Shown one piece after another: positions 47,033 to 56,857 of a stretch of DNA of 64,000 nucleotides (positions are counted from its first letter, which is position 1; the number at the start of each line of letters is the position of its first letter). This stretch comes from Marinobacter profundi. Its GTDB lineage: Bacteria; Pseudomonadota; Gammaproteobacteria; Pseudomonadales; Oleiphilaceae. The stretch is from positions 1 through 64,000 of the forward strand of contig NZ_KZ319374.1 of NCBI RefSeq assembly GCF_002744715.1. The letters run 5' to 3'. Made by a program: the position numbers and the translations under genes. The notes under the pieces are model-generated. The model saw only the letters and a program-made list of their open reading frames with translations, was not told where the DNA came from and did no database searches.

Positions 47033-47665
47033 ATGACGAGAATTCTGACAACTGCTGTATTTGCCCTGGCGGCATTGTGGCTTCCGCTCCAGTCCATGGC
47101 GGCGACCTGGGTGGAGGGTGAGCATTACGAGACCCTCAGTGACCCGGTCCGCACCGGCAGCGGTGACAAGATCGAGGTTGCCGAGGTGTTCTGGTACGGC
47201 TGCCCCCATTGCTACACCTTCAAGCCCCTGGTAGAAGCCTGGGAAAAGGATGTGGCGGACGATGTTGATTTTGTCCTGCTGCCGGCAGCCCTGGGGCGCG
47301 GCTGGGAGCCCCATGCCCGTGCCTTTTATACCCTCGAAGCCATGGGTAAGCTGGACCTGGTGCATGACGCACTGTTCGATGCCCTGGCCGGTGAGCGCCG
47401 CAACCTCAATACGCCGGAAGCGCTGGCAGAATTTGTCGCCGCCTATGGTGTGGATGGCGACAAGTTTGTCGAGCTGTACAAGAATTTTGGCGTGAATGCC
47501 CGTTTCCAGCAGGCGCAGTCGAAAATTCGCGGTGCGCGTATCACCGGAGTTCCGACTATGCTGGTAAATGGTAAATACAAGGTCAGTGCTACCACGGCCG
47601 GAGGTCATGAAGAGATGCTCCAGGTGGTCGATTATCTGATCGAGCAGGAGCGCGCAGCAAGATAA
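47033..47665 (+). CDS. dsbA: Thiol:disulfide interchange protein DsbA
   Basis: A 210-residue periplasmic oxidase that introduces disulfide bonds into exported proteins. Signal peptide about 1-23 (ending QSMAA). The thioredoxin-fold active site is CPHC in WYGCPHCYTFKP, and the cis-Pro loop is TGVPTMLVNGKY. ATG 47033 has GGAG 7 nt upstream. It is preceded by a sigmaE-like promoter and followed 58 nt later by an endonuclease-fold gene, the same order as in Pseudomonas. Its folding role could support the lipase/LifO export branch. Confidence 0.96.
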   Translation: MTRILTTAVFALAALWLPLQSMAATWVEGEHYETLSDPVRTGSGDKIEVAEVFWYGCPHCYTFKPLVEAWEKDVADDVDFVLLPAALGRGWEPHARAFYTLEAMGKLDLVHDALFDALAGERRNLNTPEALAEFVAAYGVDGDKFVELYKNFGVNARFQQAQSKIRGARITGVPTMLVNGKYKVSATTAGGHEEMLQVVDYLIEQERAAR

Positions 47666-47723
47666 CTCTGGATGCGGGTGTGCCAAGGCTTGCCCGCGGT
47701 GTCCCACCGGCGGACCCCCGATC

Positions 47724-48584
47724 ATGTATAAACGACTACGCAACCAGCTAACCGGAATACTCAGTCCGCAGGCAGGCCGCCGGGGGGCCTGCTCAGGGGT
47801 CGATCACGTGCCCGAGTTCGAGCCGCATCGTCACATCCGGTTGCTGACCTTCAATATCCAGGTGGGCATCAATACCACCTCCTACCGGCATTACGTCACC
47901 AAGAGCTGGCAGCACGTACTGCCGTATCGTCATCGCATTGCGAACCTCGACCGTATTGCCGGCCTGCTGCGCAACTATGATGTGGTGGCGCTGCAGGAGT
48001 GTGATGGTGGCAGCCTGCGTAGCGGCTACATCAACCAGGTCCAGTACCTAGCTGAGGCTGCCGGGATTCCCTACTGGTACCAGCAGCTGAATCGCAATCT
48101 GGGGCAGTTTGCCCAGCACAGTAACGGGCTGCTCAGTCGATACCGCCCGCTGGACGTCACCGAGCACCGACTGCCGGCGCTGATTCCCGGCCGAGGCGCC
48201 ATTGTGGCCCGTTACGGTTCGGAGGCTGATCCACTGGTGCTGGTGTTGATGCATCTGTCCCTGAGCAAGGCGGCGCAACAGCGCCAGCTGGGCTTTATCC
48301 GTGAGTTGATCGCGGAATACCGGCACGTGGTGCTGATGGGGGATATGAACAATCATGCTGAGGAGCTGCTGACCCGCACGCCACTGCGGGACAGTGGCCT
48401 GGTGCCTCTCCCCGAGACCGGGCACAGTTTTCCGAGCTGGCGTCCGGAGCGCGACCTGGATCATATTCTGGTCAGTCCTACCCTGGAGATCCGCAAGTCG
48501 GAGGTCGTCAGTTATCCGATGTCGGATCACCTGCCGATTGCCATGGACATCGCATTGCCGGAAGGTTACCTCGAAACATTCTGA
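47724..48584 (+). CDS. Endonuclease/exonuclease/phosphatase family protein
   Basis: A 286-residue protein with the EEP (DNase I-like) fold. Visible catalytic positions: TFNIQVG near residue 40, LQECDGGS (metal-binding Glu), MGDMNNHAEE (Asp/Asn), DLDHILVS and the terminal SDHLPIAMDI His. No signal peptide is obvious; about 35 N-terminal residues are variable. Pseudomonas has an equivalent gene next to dsbA. It could act on nucleic acid or on phospholipid/phosphoester headgroups; undetermined. Confidence 0.85.
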   Translation: MYKRLRNQLTGILSPQAGRRGACSGVDHVPEFEPHRHIRLLTFNIQVGINTTSYRHYVTKSWQHVLPYRHRIANLDRIAGLLRNYDVVALQECDGGSLRSGYINQVQYLAEAAGIPYWYQQLNRNLGQFAQHSNGLLSRYRPLDVTEHRLPALIPGRGAIVARYGSEADPLVLVLMHLSLSKAAQQRQLGFIRELIAEYRHVVLMGDMNNHAEELLTRTPLRDSGLVPLPETGHSFPSWRPERDLDHILVSPTLEIRKSEVVSYPMSDHLPIAMDIALPEGYLETF

Positions 48585-48640
48585 GTGACCGCGAGCGTTC
48601 TGGTTGCCCGGGGCGGCCGGGACATGCGGATTGCAGCCAC

Positions 48641-48669
48641 AAAAAAACCCGGCAGTGCCGGGTTTTTTT
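48641..48669. terminator. Bidirectional terminator between the EEP gene and rpmG
   Basis: Stem CCCGGC/GCCGGG with an AGT loop, seven A on the left and seven T on the right. It serves both converging transcripts. Confidence 0.92.
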
Positions 48670-48688
48670 GTGGCTGCCAGATCAAGAA

Positions 48689-48844
48689 TTACTTGATCTT
48701 GGCTTCCTTGTAAGCAACGTGCTTGCGAACAACCGGATCGTACTTTTTCAGTTCGATTTTTTCCGGGGTGTTACGCTTGTTCTTCTTGGTCGTGTAGAAG
48801 TGACCTGTGCCTGCTGATGAAACCAGCTTGATCTTCTCGCGCAT
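48689..48844 (-). CDS. rpmG: 50S ribosomal protein L33
   Basis: A 51-residue basic protein translated from ATG 48844, beginning [19 protein letters not shown] and ending YKEAKIK. It has the [18 protein letters not shown] core of L33. It lacks the zinc-binding Cys pairs, so it is the C-minus form. AAGGAG precedes the start. Follows rpmB by 11 nt, the standard rpmB-rpmG operon, and ends at a strong terminator. Confidence 0.96.
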   Translation of the reverse strand: MREKIKLVSSAGTGHFYTTKKNKRNTPEKIELKKYDPVVRKHVAYKEAKIK

Positions 48845-48855
48845 GATGCGGCTCC

Positions 48856-49092
48856 TTATACTTTCTCGCCGCGGGCGCGAACTTCGGCCAGCACAGCGTC
48901 AATGCCTTTTTTGTCGATGATGCGCATGCCCTTGGTGGATACGCGCAGCTTCACGAAACGCTTCTCTGATTCAACCCAGAAGCGGTGGTTCTGCAGGTTA
49001 GGCAGAAAACGGCGACGGGTGTGGTTCATCGCGTGGGATACGTTGTTACCGGTTACCGGTCGCTTACCGGTGACCTGACAAACTCTGGACAT
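48856..49092 (-). CDS. rpmB: 50S ribosomal protein L28
   Basis: A 78-residue protein with [29 protein letters not shown]-type N-terminus (residues 1-29) and [27 protein letters not shown], both diagnostic of L28. A GGAGGCAATT ribosome binding site precedes the ATG on the minus strand. First gene of rpmB-rpmG, with a promoter candidate at 49217-49245. Confidence 0.97.
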   Translation of the reverse strand: MSRVCQVTGKRPVTGNNVSHAMNHTRRRFLPNLQNHRFWVESEKRFVKLRVSTKGMRIIDKKGIDAVLAEVRARGEKV

Positions 49093-49216
49093 AATTGCCT
49101 CCGACCTGAGCGTTGGTCCTGAAAATACAGATTCTGTTCATTTAGTTGCGTCTCTGGTCGCTGATTGCGCTGTCAACTTACACGCTGCTCGCCAGACGCC
49201 GCCAGAAAGGGACGCT

Positions 49217-49245
49217 TTTATACCAGAACTGACCCCCCAACGCAA
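49217..49245 (-). promoter_or_regulatory. Sigma70 promoter candidate for rpmB-rpmG
   Basis: On the minus strand TTGCGT (49245-49240), 17-bp spacer, TATAAA (49222-49217). It implies a leader of about 118 nt before rpmB, long enough for a regulatory RNA structure, though none was identified. Confidence 0.6.
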
Positions 49246-49272
49246 AAAATTGTTGGGAATTTGGCCAGTTTT

Positions 49273-49947
49273 TTACATCAGCCCCCGTTCAGCCAGGGAT
49301 ATTACCTCGCCATGACCGACAACCATATGGTCAAGAACCCTGATATCCACCAGGGACAGGGCTTCTTTCAGCCGGCGCGTGAGGGAAATATCTGCCTGGC
49401 TGGGCTCTGCCACCCCCGACGGATGGTTGTGGGCAAAGATCACGGCGGCAGCATTATACTCCAAAGCTTGCCGGACTACCTCCCTGGGATACACCGCAGC
49501 ACCGTCGATAGTCCCGCGAAACAGTTCCAGGTAGCGAATCACCCGGTGCCGGTTGTCGAGAAACAGGCCGGCGAAGACTTCGTGGGGGTAGGTTCCCAGC
49601 CTGCTGCACAGGTAGCGGCGGGTATCCTCCGGGGAGCGCAACGGATCGCCCTGTTTCAGGGGTTCGTCCATCACCCGCCGCGCCATTTCCATGGCGGCCT
49701 GTACCTGGGCGTATTTGGCGGTGCCCAGCCCCCTGACGTCGCAGAAACTGCGGCGGGAGGCAGTCATCAGGCCGCGCAGGCTGCCGAAACTGTCGATCAG
49801 GTGACGGGAAAGTTCAAGAACCGGCATGCCGGAGGTTCCGGTGCGCAGGAAGATGGCCAGTAATTCGGCATCGGACAGGCTGGCGGCGCCATGGCTGAGC
49901 AGGCGCTCGCGGGGCCGTTCGTCAACCGGCCAGGAGGAAAGCTGCAT
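49273..49947 (-). CDS. radC: RadC family JAB-domain protein
   Basis: A 224-residue protein. An N-terminal helix-hairpin-helix region ([19 protein letters not shown] and [20 protein letters not shown]) precedes a JAMM/MPN+ metalloprotease-like domain with the zinc motif [14 protein letters not shown]. Once linked to DNA repair, its real function is unsettled. ATG 49947 gives the family length and has AGGAGG upstream (CCAGGAGGAAAGCTGC complement read accordingly is weak, so start confidence is moderate). Divergent from coaBC, as in E. coli and Pseudomonas. Confidence 0.92.
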   Translation of the reverse strand: MQLSSWPVDERPRERLLSHGAASLSDAELLAIFLRTGTSGMPVLELSRHLIDSFGSLRGLMTASRRSFCDVRGLGTAKYAQVQAAMEMARRVMDEPLKQGDPLRSPEDTRRYLCSRLGTYPHEVFAGLFLDNRHRVIRYLELFRGTIDGAAVYPREVVRQALEYNAAAVIFAHNHPSGVAEPSQADISLTRRLKEALSLVDIRVLDHMVVGHGEVISLAERGLM

Positions 49948-50117
49948 GAGGTGCGTCCTTTCGTTCAGTGGTTTTTCCGGGGCCCGGAGCGGGCCGGCAC
50001 GATCCTGTGCCGGCGGAAAGTCTACCATGGCGCGAGGCTGCCGACAGCGCTGCTCCGTGCTATCTTATGCAGCCTGCATATAAGCATTTATTTTTGGGTG
50101 ATATTAACGGAGCGCGT

Positions 50118-51356
50118 ATGGCACAGAAACGCATCCTGCTTGGGGTTACCGGCGGTATTGCGGCCTATAAGAGTGCGGAACTGGTCCGCCTGCTGAAAAA
50201 GTCCGGCCATGCCGTTCGCGTGGTGCTGACCCGTGGCGCCGAAGCCTTTGTGACGCCGCTCACGTTTCAGGCACTCAGCGGAGAACCGGTCCGGACCTCG
50301 CTGCTGGATCCGGAGGCGGAGTCCGGCATGGGTCACATCGAGCTGGCGAAGTGGGCCGACCAGGTGGTGATCGCACCCGCCTCCGCCGACTTTATCGCCC
50401 GTCTGGCCAATGGCCTGGCGGATGACCTGCTGACGACCCTGTGCTGCGCCACAGAAGCACCGATAGCGGTGGCTCCGGCGATGAATCAGGCAATGTGGCG
50501 GAATACCCGGACCCAGCGCAACGTCCGCCTGCTGGCGGAGGATCCCCAGGTTACCCTGTGGGGGCCGGATCAGGGGGAGCAGGCCTGCGGCGACACCGGT
50601 CCCGGGCGGATGCTGGAGCCGCAAGTGCTGGCGGATCTGGTGAATGGCGGCGGCGACGGTGTGCTGACGGGCAAGCGGGTGGTGATTACCGCGGGGCCGA
50701 CCCGTGAGCCCATTGACCCGGTGCGATACATCACCAATCACAGTTCCGGCAAGATGGGCTATGCCCTGGCGGCCGCAGCCCGGGCGGCGGGGGCCAGGGT
50801 GGTCCTGATCAGCGGGCCGGTCAGTCTTGCGGCACCGGCTGGCGTGGAAGTGCGGCCGGTCACCACGGCGGAAGACATGCTGGCTGCCGCGGGCCGCGCG
50901 GTGGATGAGGGCTGTGACATTTTTATTGCCGCGGCAGCGGTGGCGGATTACCGCCCCGGTGCGGTGGCTGAACAGAAGATCAAGAAATCCGCCGACGATA
51001 TGACACTGGCGCTGGTGCGCAACCCGGATACCCTGGCCACCGTGGCCGCCCGCGAGGATGCGCCGTATTGCGTCGGCTTTGCCGCGGAAACCACCGAGGT
51101 TGCCCGCTACGCCACGGACAAGATGGTGCGCAAGAAACTTGCCATGATCATTGCCAACGATGTGTCGCAGCCAGGTATCGGCTTCAACAGTGACAACAAT
51201 GCGGTCACCGTATTCTGGCCCGGAGGGCAGCGATCACTCGGTCCCGCCGCCAAGCAGGTGCTGGCGGCGGACCTGGTGCAGCTCATTGCCGAGCGTTCCA
51301 GTCAGGGCCGGGACGGTGCAGCGCCGGCCACCCAATCAAACAAGGACCAACCATGA
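50118..51356 (+). CDS. coaBC: Bifunctional phosphopantothenoylcysteine decarboxylase/phosphopantothenate-cysteine ligase
   Basis: A 412-residue fusion (Dfp) carrying out two CoA synthesis steps. The N-terminal CoaC flavoprotein domain (1-185) has [14 protein letters not shown], the His in [10 protein letters not shown] and [10 protein letters not shown]. The CoaB domain (about 190-400) has [34 protein letters not shown] and the KIKK motif. ATG 50118 with GGAG 7 nt upstream; the longer frame upstream is not homologous. It overlaps dut by 4 nt (ATGA), so the two are translationally coupled. Confidence 0.97.
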   Translation: MAQKRILLGVTGGIAAYKSAELVRLLKKSGHAVRVVLTRGAEAFVTPLTFQALSGEPVRTSLLDPEAESGMGHIELAKWADQVVIAPASADFIARLANGLADDLLTTLCCATEAPIAVAPAMNQAMWRNTRTQRNVRLLAEDPQVTLWGPDQGEQACGDTGPGRMLEPQVLADLVNGGGDGVLTGKRVVITAGPTREPIDPVRYITNHSSGKMGYALAAAARAAGARVVLISGPVSLAAPAGVEVRPVTTAEDMLAAAGRAVDEGCDIFIAAAAVADYRPGAVAEQKIKKSADDMTLALVRNPDTLATVAAREDAPYCVGFAAETTEVARYATDKMVRKKLAMIIANDVSQPGIGFNSDNNAVTVFWPGGQRSLGPAAKQVLAADLVQLIAERSSQGRDGAAPATQSNKDQP

Positions 51357-51814
51357 CCCGACCGACTTTCCAGGTTCGCATTCTTGACGCGCGGATCGGT
51401 GACAGTATTCCGTTTCCCGAGTATGCCACCGCCGGGTCGGCCGGGCTCGACCTGCGGGCTTGCCTCGATGAGCCGCTGACCCTGCATCCGGGCGAGACCC
51501 GGTTGCTGAAAACCGGCCTCTCCATTCACATCGCGGATGCGTCGCTGGCAGCGATGATCCTGCCCCGTAGCGGACTGGGTCACAAGCACGGTATTGTGCT
51601 GGGTAACCTGGTTGGGCTGATCGACTCGGACTACCAGGGCGAGCTGATGGTGTCGTGCTGGAACCGCGGTGATACACCGTTCACGATCGAGATCGGTGAG
51701 CGTATTGCCCAGCTGGTGCTGGTTCCGGTGGTGCAGGCCGCATTCGAGGTGGTGGATTCCTTTGATACCAGTGATCGTGGTGAAGGCGGATTCGGGTCCA
51801 CCGGAACCCATTGA
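51353..51814 (+). CDS. dut: Deoxyuridine 5'-triphosphate nucleotidohydrolase
   Basis: A 153-residue trimeric dUTPase that removes dUTP and supplies dUMP. All five motifs are visible: [46 protein letters not shown] and the C-terminal arm GEGGFGSTG. It overlaps coaBC by 4 nt and precedes algC by 100 bp, the order seen in Pseudomonas (coaBC-dut-algC-argB). Confidence 0.97.
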   Translation: MTRPTFQVRILDARIGDSIPFPEYATAGSAGLDLRACLDEPLTLHPGETRLLKTGLSIHIADASLAAMILPRSGLGHKHGIVLGNLVGLIDSDYQGELMVSCWNRGDTPFTIEIGERIAQLVLVPVVQAAFEVVDSFDTSDRGEGGFGSTGTH

Positions 51815-51914
51815 GACTGCGACTTTGGCCCCATGCGCAGACGGGCCGGTGGGCGTCTATACTTTTCCCGAAGATTCATTGCCTTGACGGGCGAACAGCA
51901 GTGCAGGAAGGACT

Positions 51915-54569
51915 ATGAAGCTGGGTAGAAAGAAGGCCGGGGGTGACGCAGCGCCCGACCAGCCGGACAAGCAACTGACGCAAAACAACAATCGCCCTGC
52001 ACCGGCCGGCTCCAGACACAGGGGGCTTTCTGCCGTGGCGCTGGTTCAGGCTGCGGTCGTGGGAGTTGCGGGCGTTGTGGCAACGGTTTTGTTGTGGTTC
52101 TTCGCAGTGGTGCCCGCCACGGAACAGCAGGCCGCGGAACGCGCCGCGCTTGAGCTCGACCACGCCGTACGCCGGGTCAGTCAGCAGCTGGACCTGATGC
52201 AGCAGGTGGTATCCGGCGTGGCGACCCAGCCCCATGTACGGGAGCTGCTGACCACGGTTGCCGCCGACCTTGAGCCGGAACCGCAACTGGCGGGGTTCCT
52301 GCCGGGCGTGCGGGAGGCGCACCTGTTCCCGGTCGGCGCAATTCCGCGCAGTGTCGAGGAAGCCTCGACGGCCGGATTTGCCAGCCTGGACCTTGCCCGG
52401 CAGGCCGAATCCGGCGGCCCCCTGCGTCCTGATGCCTTCCCCCGCAACGGCCAGTGGCTGATCCAGTTTGCTGCGCCGCTGGCGGGCGACGGCCAGGGCC
52501 CGGTTGCCGGTACCCTGTTGGTGCTGTTCGAGGCTGCCGCCCTCATGCCGGTGCTGCAGCCGGTGGACAGTCGCCTCGGTGGTCGGCTGGAGTTGGTGCA
52601 GACCGTATCAGGAAACGCCAGTGTGGTGGCCAGTCGTGGCAGCGCAAATGGCAGTGCGATGGAGCGCAGGTTGCCAATGGCGGGTTGGTCCCTGCGTTAC
52701 ACCCCGGCGTTCGAGCTGTCTGCGGCGATCAGCCCGGGCCTCGCGCTGGTGCTGGCGCTGGTGCCAGCCATCGTGGCCGCGGCGCTGGTCTGGATGCTGC
52801 TCGGTAGCGCCCGGCGAGGCCTGCGAACGGACCTGGCGGAGCTGATCCAGTGGTCGCACAAGACCTTCAGCGGCGAGCGCACCAGGCTGCCGGACTTGCG
52901 TTGGGATATGTTTGCCACGCTGGGGGAAGTCCTCCAGCGGTTGTCCCAGTTGGTGGATAAACGTCTGGCCCGGGGTGCCGGCCCGGCCCGTGCCGTTGCT
53001 CCCGGCGACAGTGGCGAGCCGGCGCCCGCGGACGAGGTGGCAGCTCCGGCCGAGGAGCCGATGTTCCAGGATCGGGACATGCTCGACATGGACATGCTGG
53101 ATGGTGACGAGGATGTCCTGGGTTTCGGCGGCGAGGCCACTGCGGAGCGTTCGCCGGCGGCGGCCTCGGCCTGGGACCTGCCGCCGGCCGCAGCGCCGGA
53201 AGTGCCGCAGGAGATCTTCCGGGCTTATGACATCCGCGGAATCGTTGGCGAGAGCCTGACTGCGGAAGTGGTGCAGCTGATTGGCCGCGCCCTGGGCAGC
53301 GAGGCGGTGGACCGCGGACTCGATACCCTGTGTGTCGGCTATGACGGTCGTCATTCCAGCCCGGAGCTCGCCAACGCGCTGGCACGGGGCATTATGAGCA
53401 CCGGTTGCGACGTTATTCGGGTGGGAGCGGTGCCCACGCCGGTCCTTTACTTTGCCACCCATCAGCTGGAAACCGGTTCCGGCGTGATGGTGACCGGCAG
53501 CCATAATCCGGCCAACTACAACGGCCTGAAGATGATGCTGGGCGGAGAGACTCTTTCCGGTGACGCCATCCAGCAGCTGTACCAGCGCATCCAGGCCGGA
53601 AACTTTGTCGCCGGCCAGGGTAGCAGTTCGGACCGGGACGTCCGTCGCGACTACCTTGACCGGATTGTCGGGGATATTGCCGTTGCTGCTCCGCTGAAGG
53701 TGGTGCTGGATGCCGGCAATGGTATTGCCGGCGAGCTGGCGCCGATCCTGGTGGAGGAATTGGGTTGCGACGTAATCCCGCTGTACTGTGAGGTGGACGG
53801 TGATTTCCCCAACCATCACCCGGACCCGGGCAAGCCGGAAAACCTGGCCGATCTTATCGCGCGGGTGCGTGCGGAGAATGCCGATATCGGTCTGGCCTTT
53901 GATGGCGACGGAGACCGGCTCGGGGTGGTGACCCGCAGTGGCAAGATCATCTGGCCGGACCGGCTGATGATGCTGTTTGCCCGTGACGTGGTATCCAGGA
54001 ATCCGGGAGCTGATGTGCTCTACGACGTCAAGTGCAGCCGGCGCCTCGCCGCCGTGATCAACGAGGCGGGTGGCCGTCCGATTATGTGGAAAACCGGTCA
54101 CTCCCTGATGAAGGCCAAAATGAAGGAAACCGGTGCCTTGCTGGCGGGGGAGATGAGTGGCCATATTTTCTTTGCCGAGCGCTGGTACGGTTTTGACGAC
54201 GGTCTCTACTCGGCGGCGCGGCTGCTGGAAATCCTCGGTGTGGAAGAGCGCAGCAGTGATGAGGTGTTCGAGGATTTTCCGGAAGATATCAGCACGCCGG
54301 AGCTCAACGTTGCCGTCACCGAAGCCAGCAAGTTCGATATTGTCGAGCGGCTGAGCCGGGACGGCAGCTTCGGTGAAGGCAGCCTCAGTACCATTGATGG
54401 CGTGCGGGTGGATTACCCGGACGGCTGGGGGCTGTGTCGCGCCTCGAACACCACGCCGGTGCTGGTACTGCGCTTTGAAGCGGAAACCGAGCAGGCACTG
54501 GAGCGGATCAAAGGCGTGTTCCGGGAGCAGTTGCACCGGATTGCGCCTGATGTAATCGCAGATTTCTGA
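51915..54569 (+). CDS. algC: Phosphomannomutase/phosphoglucomutase AlgC with N-terminal membrane extension
   Basis: An 884-residue protein in two parts. The C-terminal about 455 residues (from EIFRAYDIRGIVGE, about 430 onward) are a complete alpha-D-phosphohexomutase: phosphoserine loop TGSHNPANYNG (about 526-536), metal loop AFDGDGDRLG (about 661-670), sugar loop GEMSGHIFF and phosphate loop near RASNTTPVLVLRF. The first about 430 residues hold two transmembrane helices (about 39-61 and 270-296) flanking a periplasmic sensor-like region, then a low-complexity acidic linker. Pseudomonas algC also has long annotated forms. GGA-rich site (CAGGAAGGACT) precedes ATG 51915. Makes Man-1-P/Glc-1-P for exopolysaccharide and LPS. 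Confidence 0.93.
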   Translation: MKLGRKKAGGDAAPDQPDKQLTQNNNRPAPAGSRHRGLSAVALVQAAVVGVAGVVATVLLWFFAVVPATEQQAAERAALELDHAVRRVSQQLDLMQQVVSGVATQPHVRELLTTVAADLEPEPQLAGFLPGVREAHLFPVGAIPRSVEEASTAGFASLDLARQAESGGPLRPDAFPRNGQWLIQFAAPLAGDGQGPVAGTLLVLFEAAALMPVLQPVDSRLGGRLELVQTVSGNASVVASRGSANGSAMERRLPMAGWSLRYTPAFELSAAISPGLALVLALVPAIVAAALVWMLLGSARRGLRTDLAELIQWSHKTFSGERTRLPDLRWDMFATLGEVLQRLSQLVDKRLARGAGPARAVAPGDSGEPAPADEVAAPAEEPMFQDRDMLDMDMLDGDEDVLGFGGEATAERSPAAASAWDLPPAAAPEVPQEIFRAYDIRGIVGESLTAEVVQLIGRALGSEAVDRGLDTLCVGYDGRHSSPELANALARGIMSTGCDVIRVGAVPTPVLYFATHQLETGSGVMVTGSHNPANYNGLKMMLGGETLSGDAIQQLYQRIQAGNFVAGQGSSSDRDVRRDYLDRIVGDIAVAAPLKVVLDAGNGIAGELAPILVEELGCDVIPLYCEVDGDFPNHHPDPGKPENLADLIARVRAENADIGLAFDGDGDRLGVVTRSGKIIWPDRLMMLFARDVVSRNPGADVLYDVKCSRRLAAVINEAGGRPIMWKTGHSLMKAKMKETGALLAGEMSGHIFFAERWYGFDDGLYSAARLLEILGVEERSSDEVFEDFPEDISTPELNVAVTEASKFDIVERLSRDGSFGEGSLSTIDGVRVDYPDGWGLCRASNTTPVLVLRFEAETEQALERIKGVFREQLHRIAPDVIADF

Positions 54570-54629
54570 GGCGTTGGGCCGGGCTGACCGGCGGGCGCTG
54601 TCTTTGTAACACTGGCTAATAGGGTTTAA

Positions 54630-55529
<900 letters not shown>

Positions 55530-55577
55530 TCACGGTTCCGGGCAGGTGTCGGCGACGGCATAGGTGGGGGAGATGCG

Positions 55578-56831
55578 ATGAAAAGGCTGCTGACGGTGCT
55601 GATCGTCCTCGCCGTAATGGCCTGGGGCGGTTACAGCGGTGCCGTATGGTGGCTGGCAGACCAGCGCCTGGCCGAGGCCAGGATCGCGTTGTCACCGCAC
55701 GGCGTGCTGGCGCGCGGCCAGATCGGTTCCGGAGTGAGCGGGGAGTTGAGCCTGGCGGATGCCAGCTACCAGGATTTTCGCCTGACCCAGCCGGTTACCC
55801 TCGGTAAGCTGGTGCTGGATGCGGGCGGTCCGCAGCACTTGCTGGCGCTGTTGACCGATCCCCGTGAGCTGCCGTTGCGCTGGTCGCTGACGGCGGTTGG
55901 TATCCGGCTGCCGCTGGAGGCCACCATGTTCCGTAACTGGGTCACTGCCGGCGAGGTCAGCCAGGCCAGTCTGTTTGCGCCGGTCTGTGGTCCTGACCAT
56001 CGCCAGCAACTGGGCAGTGGTGACCTGGTGCGGCTCGGAATCGACGAGCTGACCGGAGAAGCCCTGCTACGCCAGGAGGATCAGCGCCTGTACTTTGAGG
56101 TCAGTACCGCCGGCACCGGGAGTATCGAGGTGGACTGGCCAGGGGCACGGTTGTCACTGGCCGAACCCGCTGCGGTGCCGGCCAGTTCGGCGACGCCGCT
56201 GACCCTGACTGTGCGGGACGGCGGCCTGATGCGACGAATTGCCGCCTACTGTGCCCGTGAATCCGGCCTCGATGCCAGTGCCTGGACCAGTATCGTGATG
56301 GAGCGCTTCCGGGATGGTCTGAATGCCCGCGGCTACGATGCCAGCGGTCAGTTACTGGCGCTGTACCGGCAATGGCTCACTGAGGGTGGCGAACTGACCC
56401 TGCAGTTGCAGCCTGCACAGCCGGTCTACGGAATTCCGGTGCAGAAGATCGAGCGCCAGGGCCAGCCCGACCCGCAGGGCCTGGTGGTGAGCTACAACGG
56501 TGCGGTGGTCCCCGACGTTTACCTGATGGCGACCGAGCCGGAATTACCCGCCGTCCCCCGGCAGGCCCTGGAGCCGGTCGTTCCGGACGGCCCTGGTGCC
56601 GCGCTGGCTGGCTGGCGGGATACCCCGGTGGAAACCGCGGCCGAGTGGCGCGGTCAGACCGTCAGGGTAACCCTCGCCAGCGGGCGTGTGGTGGAAGGGC
56701 GCCTGTTGGGGGTGGAAGAGAGTAGACTGGAAGTGGCCCGAATGCTGGATGGTGGCGAAGTGGTCTATCCGATGGCGGTCCGGGCCGTCACCCGCTTCGA
56801 GGTCTGGCGCCGCGGTCGCGCCAGGCAATGA
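55578..56831 (+). CDS. Membrane-anchored protein of unknown function in the arg cluster
   Basis: A 417-residue protein with one N-terminal helix (about 4-27: LLTVLIVLAVMAWGGYSGAVWWL) and an extracytoplasmic remainder. Residues 30-330 are a beta-rich region with repeated LxLxxP strands, somewhat like YdgA/AsmA-type proteins. The last about 55 residues (RGQTVRVTLASGRVVEG onward) have the strand pattern and Gly positions of an Sm/LSm-like barrel. I recognise no named family. It lies between argB and argE; its stop overlaps an in-frame ATG of argE (ATGA), implying co-expression. Conservation in related genomes would be informative. Confidence 0.65.
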   Translation: MKRLLTVLIVLAVMAWGGYSGAVWWLADQRLAEARIALSPHGVLARGQIGSGVSGELSLADASYQDFRLTQPVTLGKLVLDAGGPQHLLALLTDPRELPLRWSLTAVGIRLPLEATMFRNWVTAGEVSQASLFAPVCGPDHRQQLGSGDLVRLGIDELTGEALLRQEDQRLYFEVSTAGTGSIEVDWPGARLSLAEPAAVPASSATPLTLTVRDGGLMRRIAAYCARESGLDASAWTSIVMERFRDGLNARGYDASGQLLALYRQWLTEGGELTLQLQPAQPVYGIPVQKIERQGQPDPQGLVVSYNGAVVPDVYLMATEPELPAVPRQALEPVVPDGPGAALAGWRDTPVETAAEWRGQTVRVTLASGRVVEGRLLGVEESRLEVARMLDGGEVVYPMAVRAVTRFEVWRRGRARQ

Positions 56832-56857
56832 CACGGACAACGCCTTCAGGAGCCTGT

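Noticed and set aside
49093-49272. Leader RNA structure or riboswitch before rpmB
   Set aside because: A promoter candidate and a leader of about 118 nt exist, but no recognisable riboswitch or attenuator hairpin was seen.
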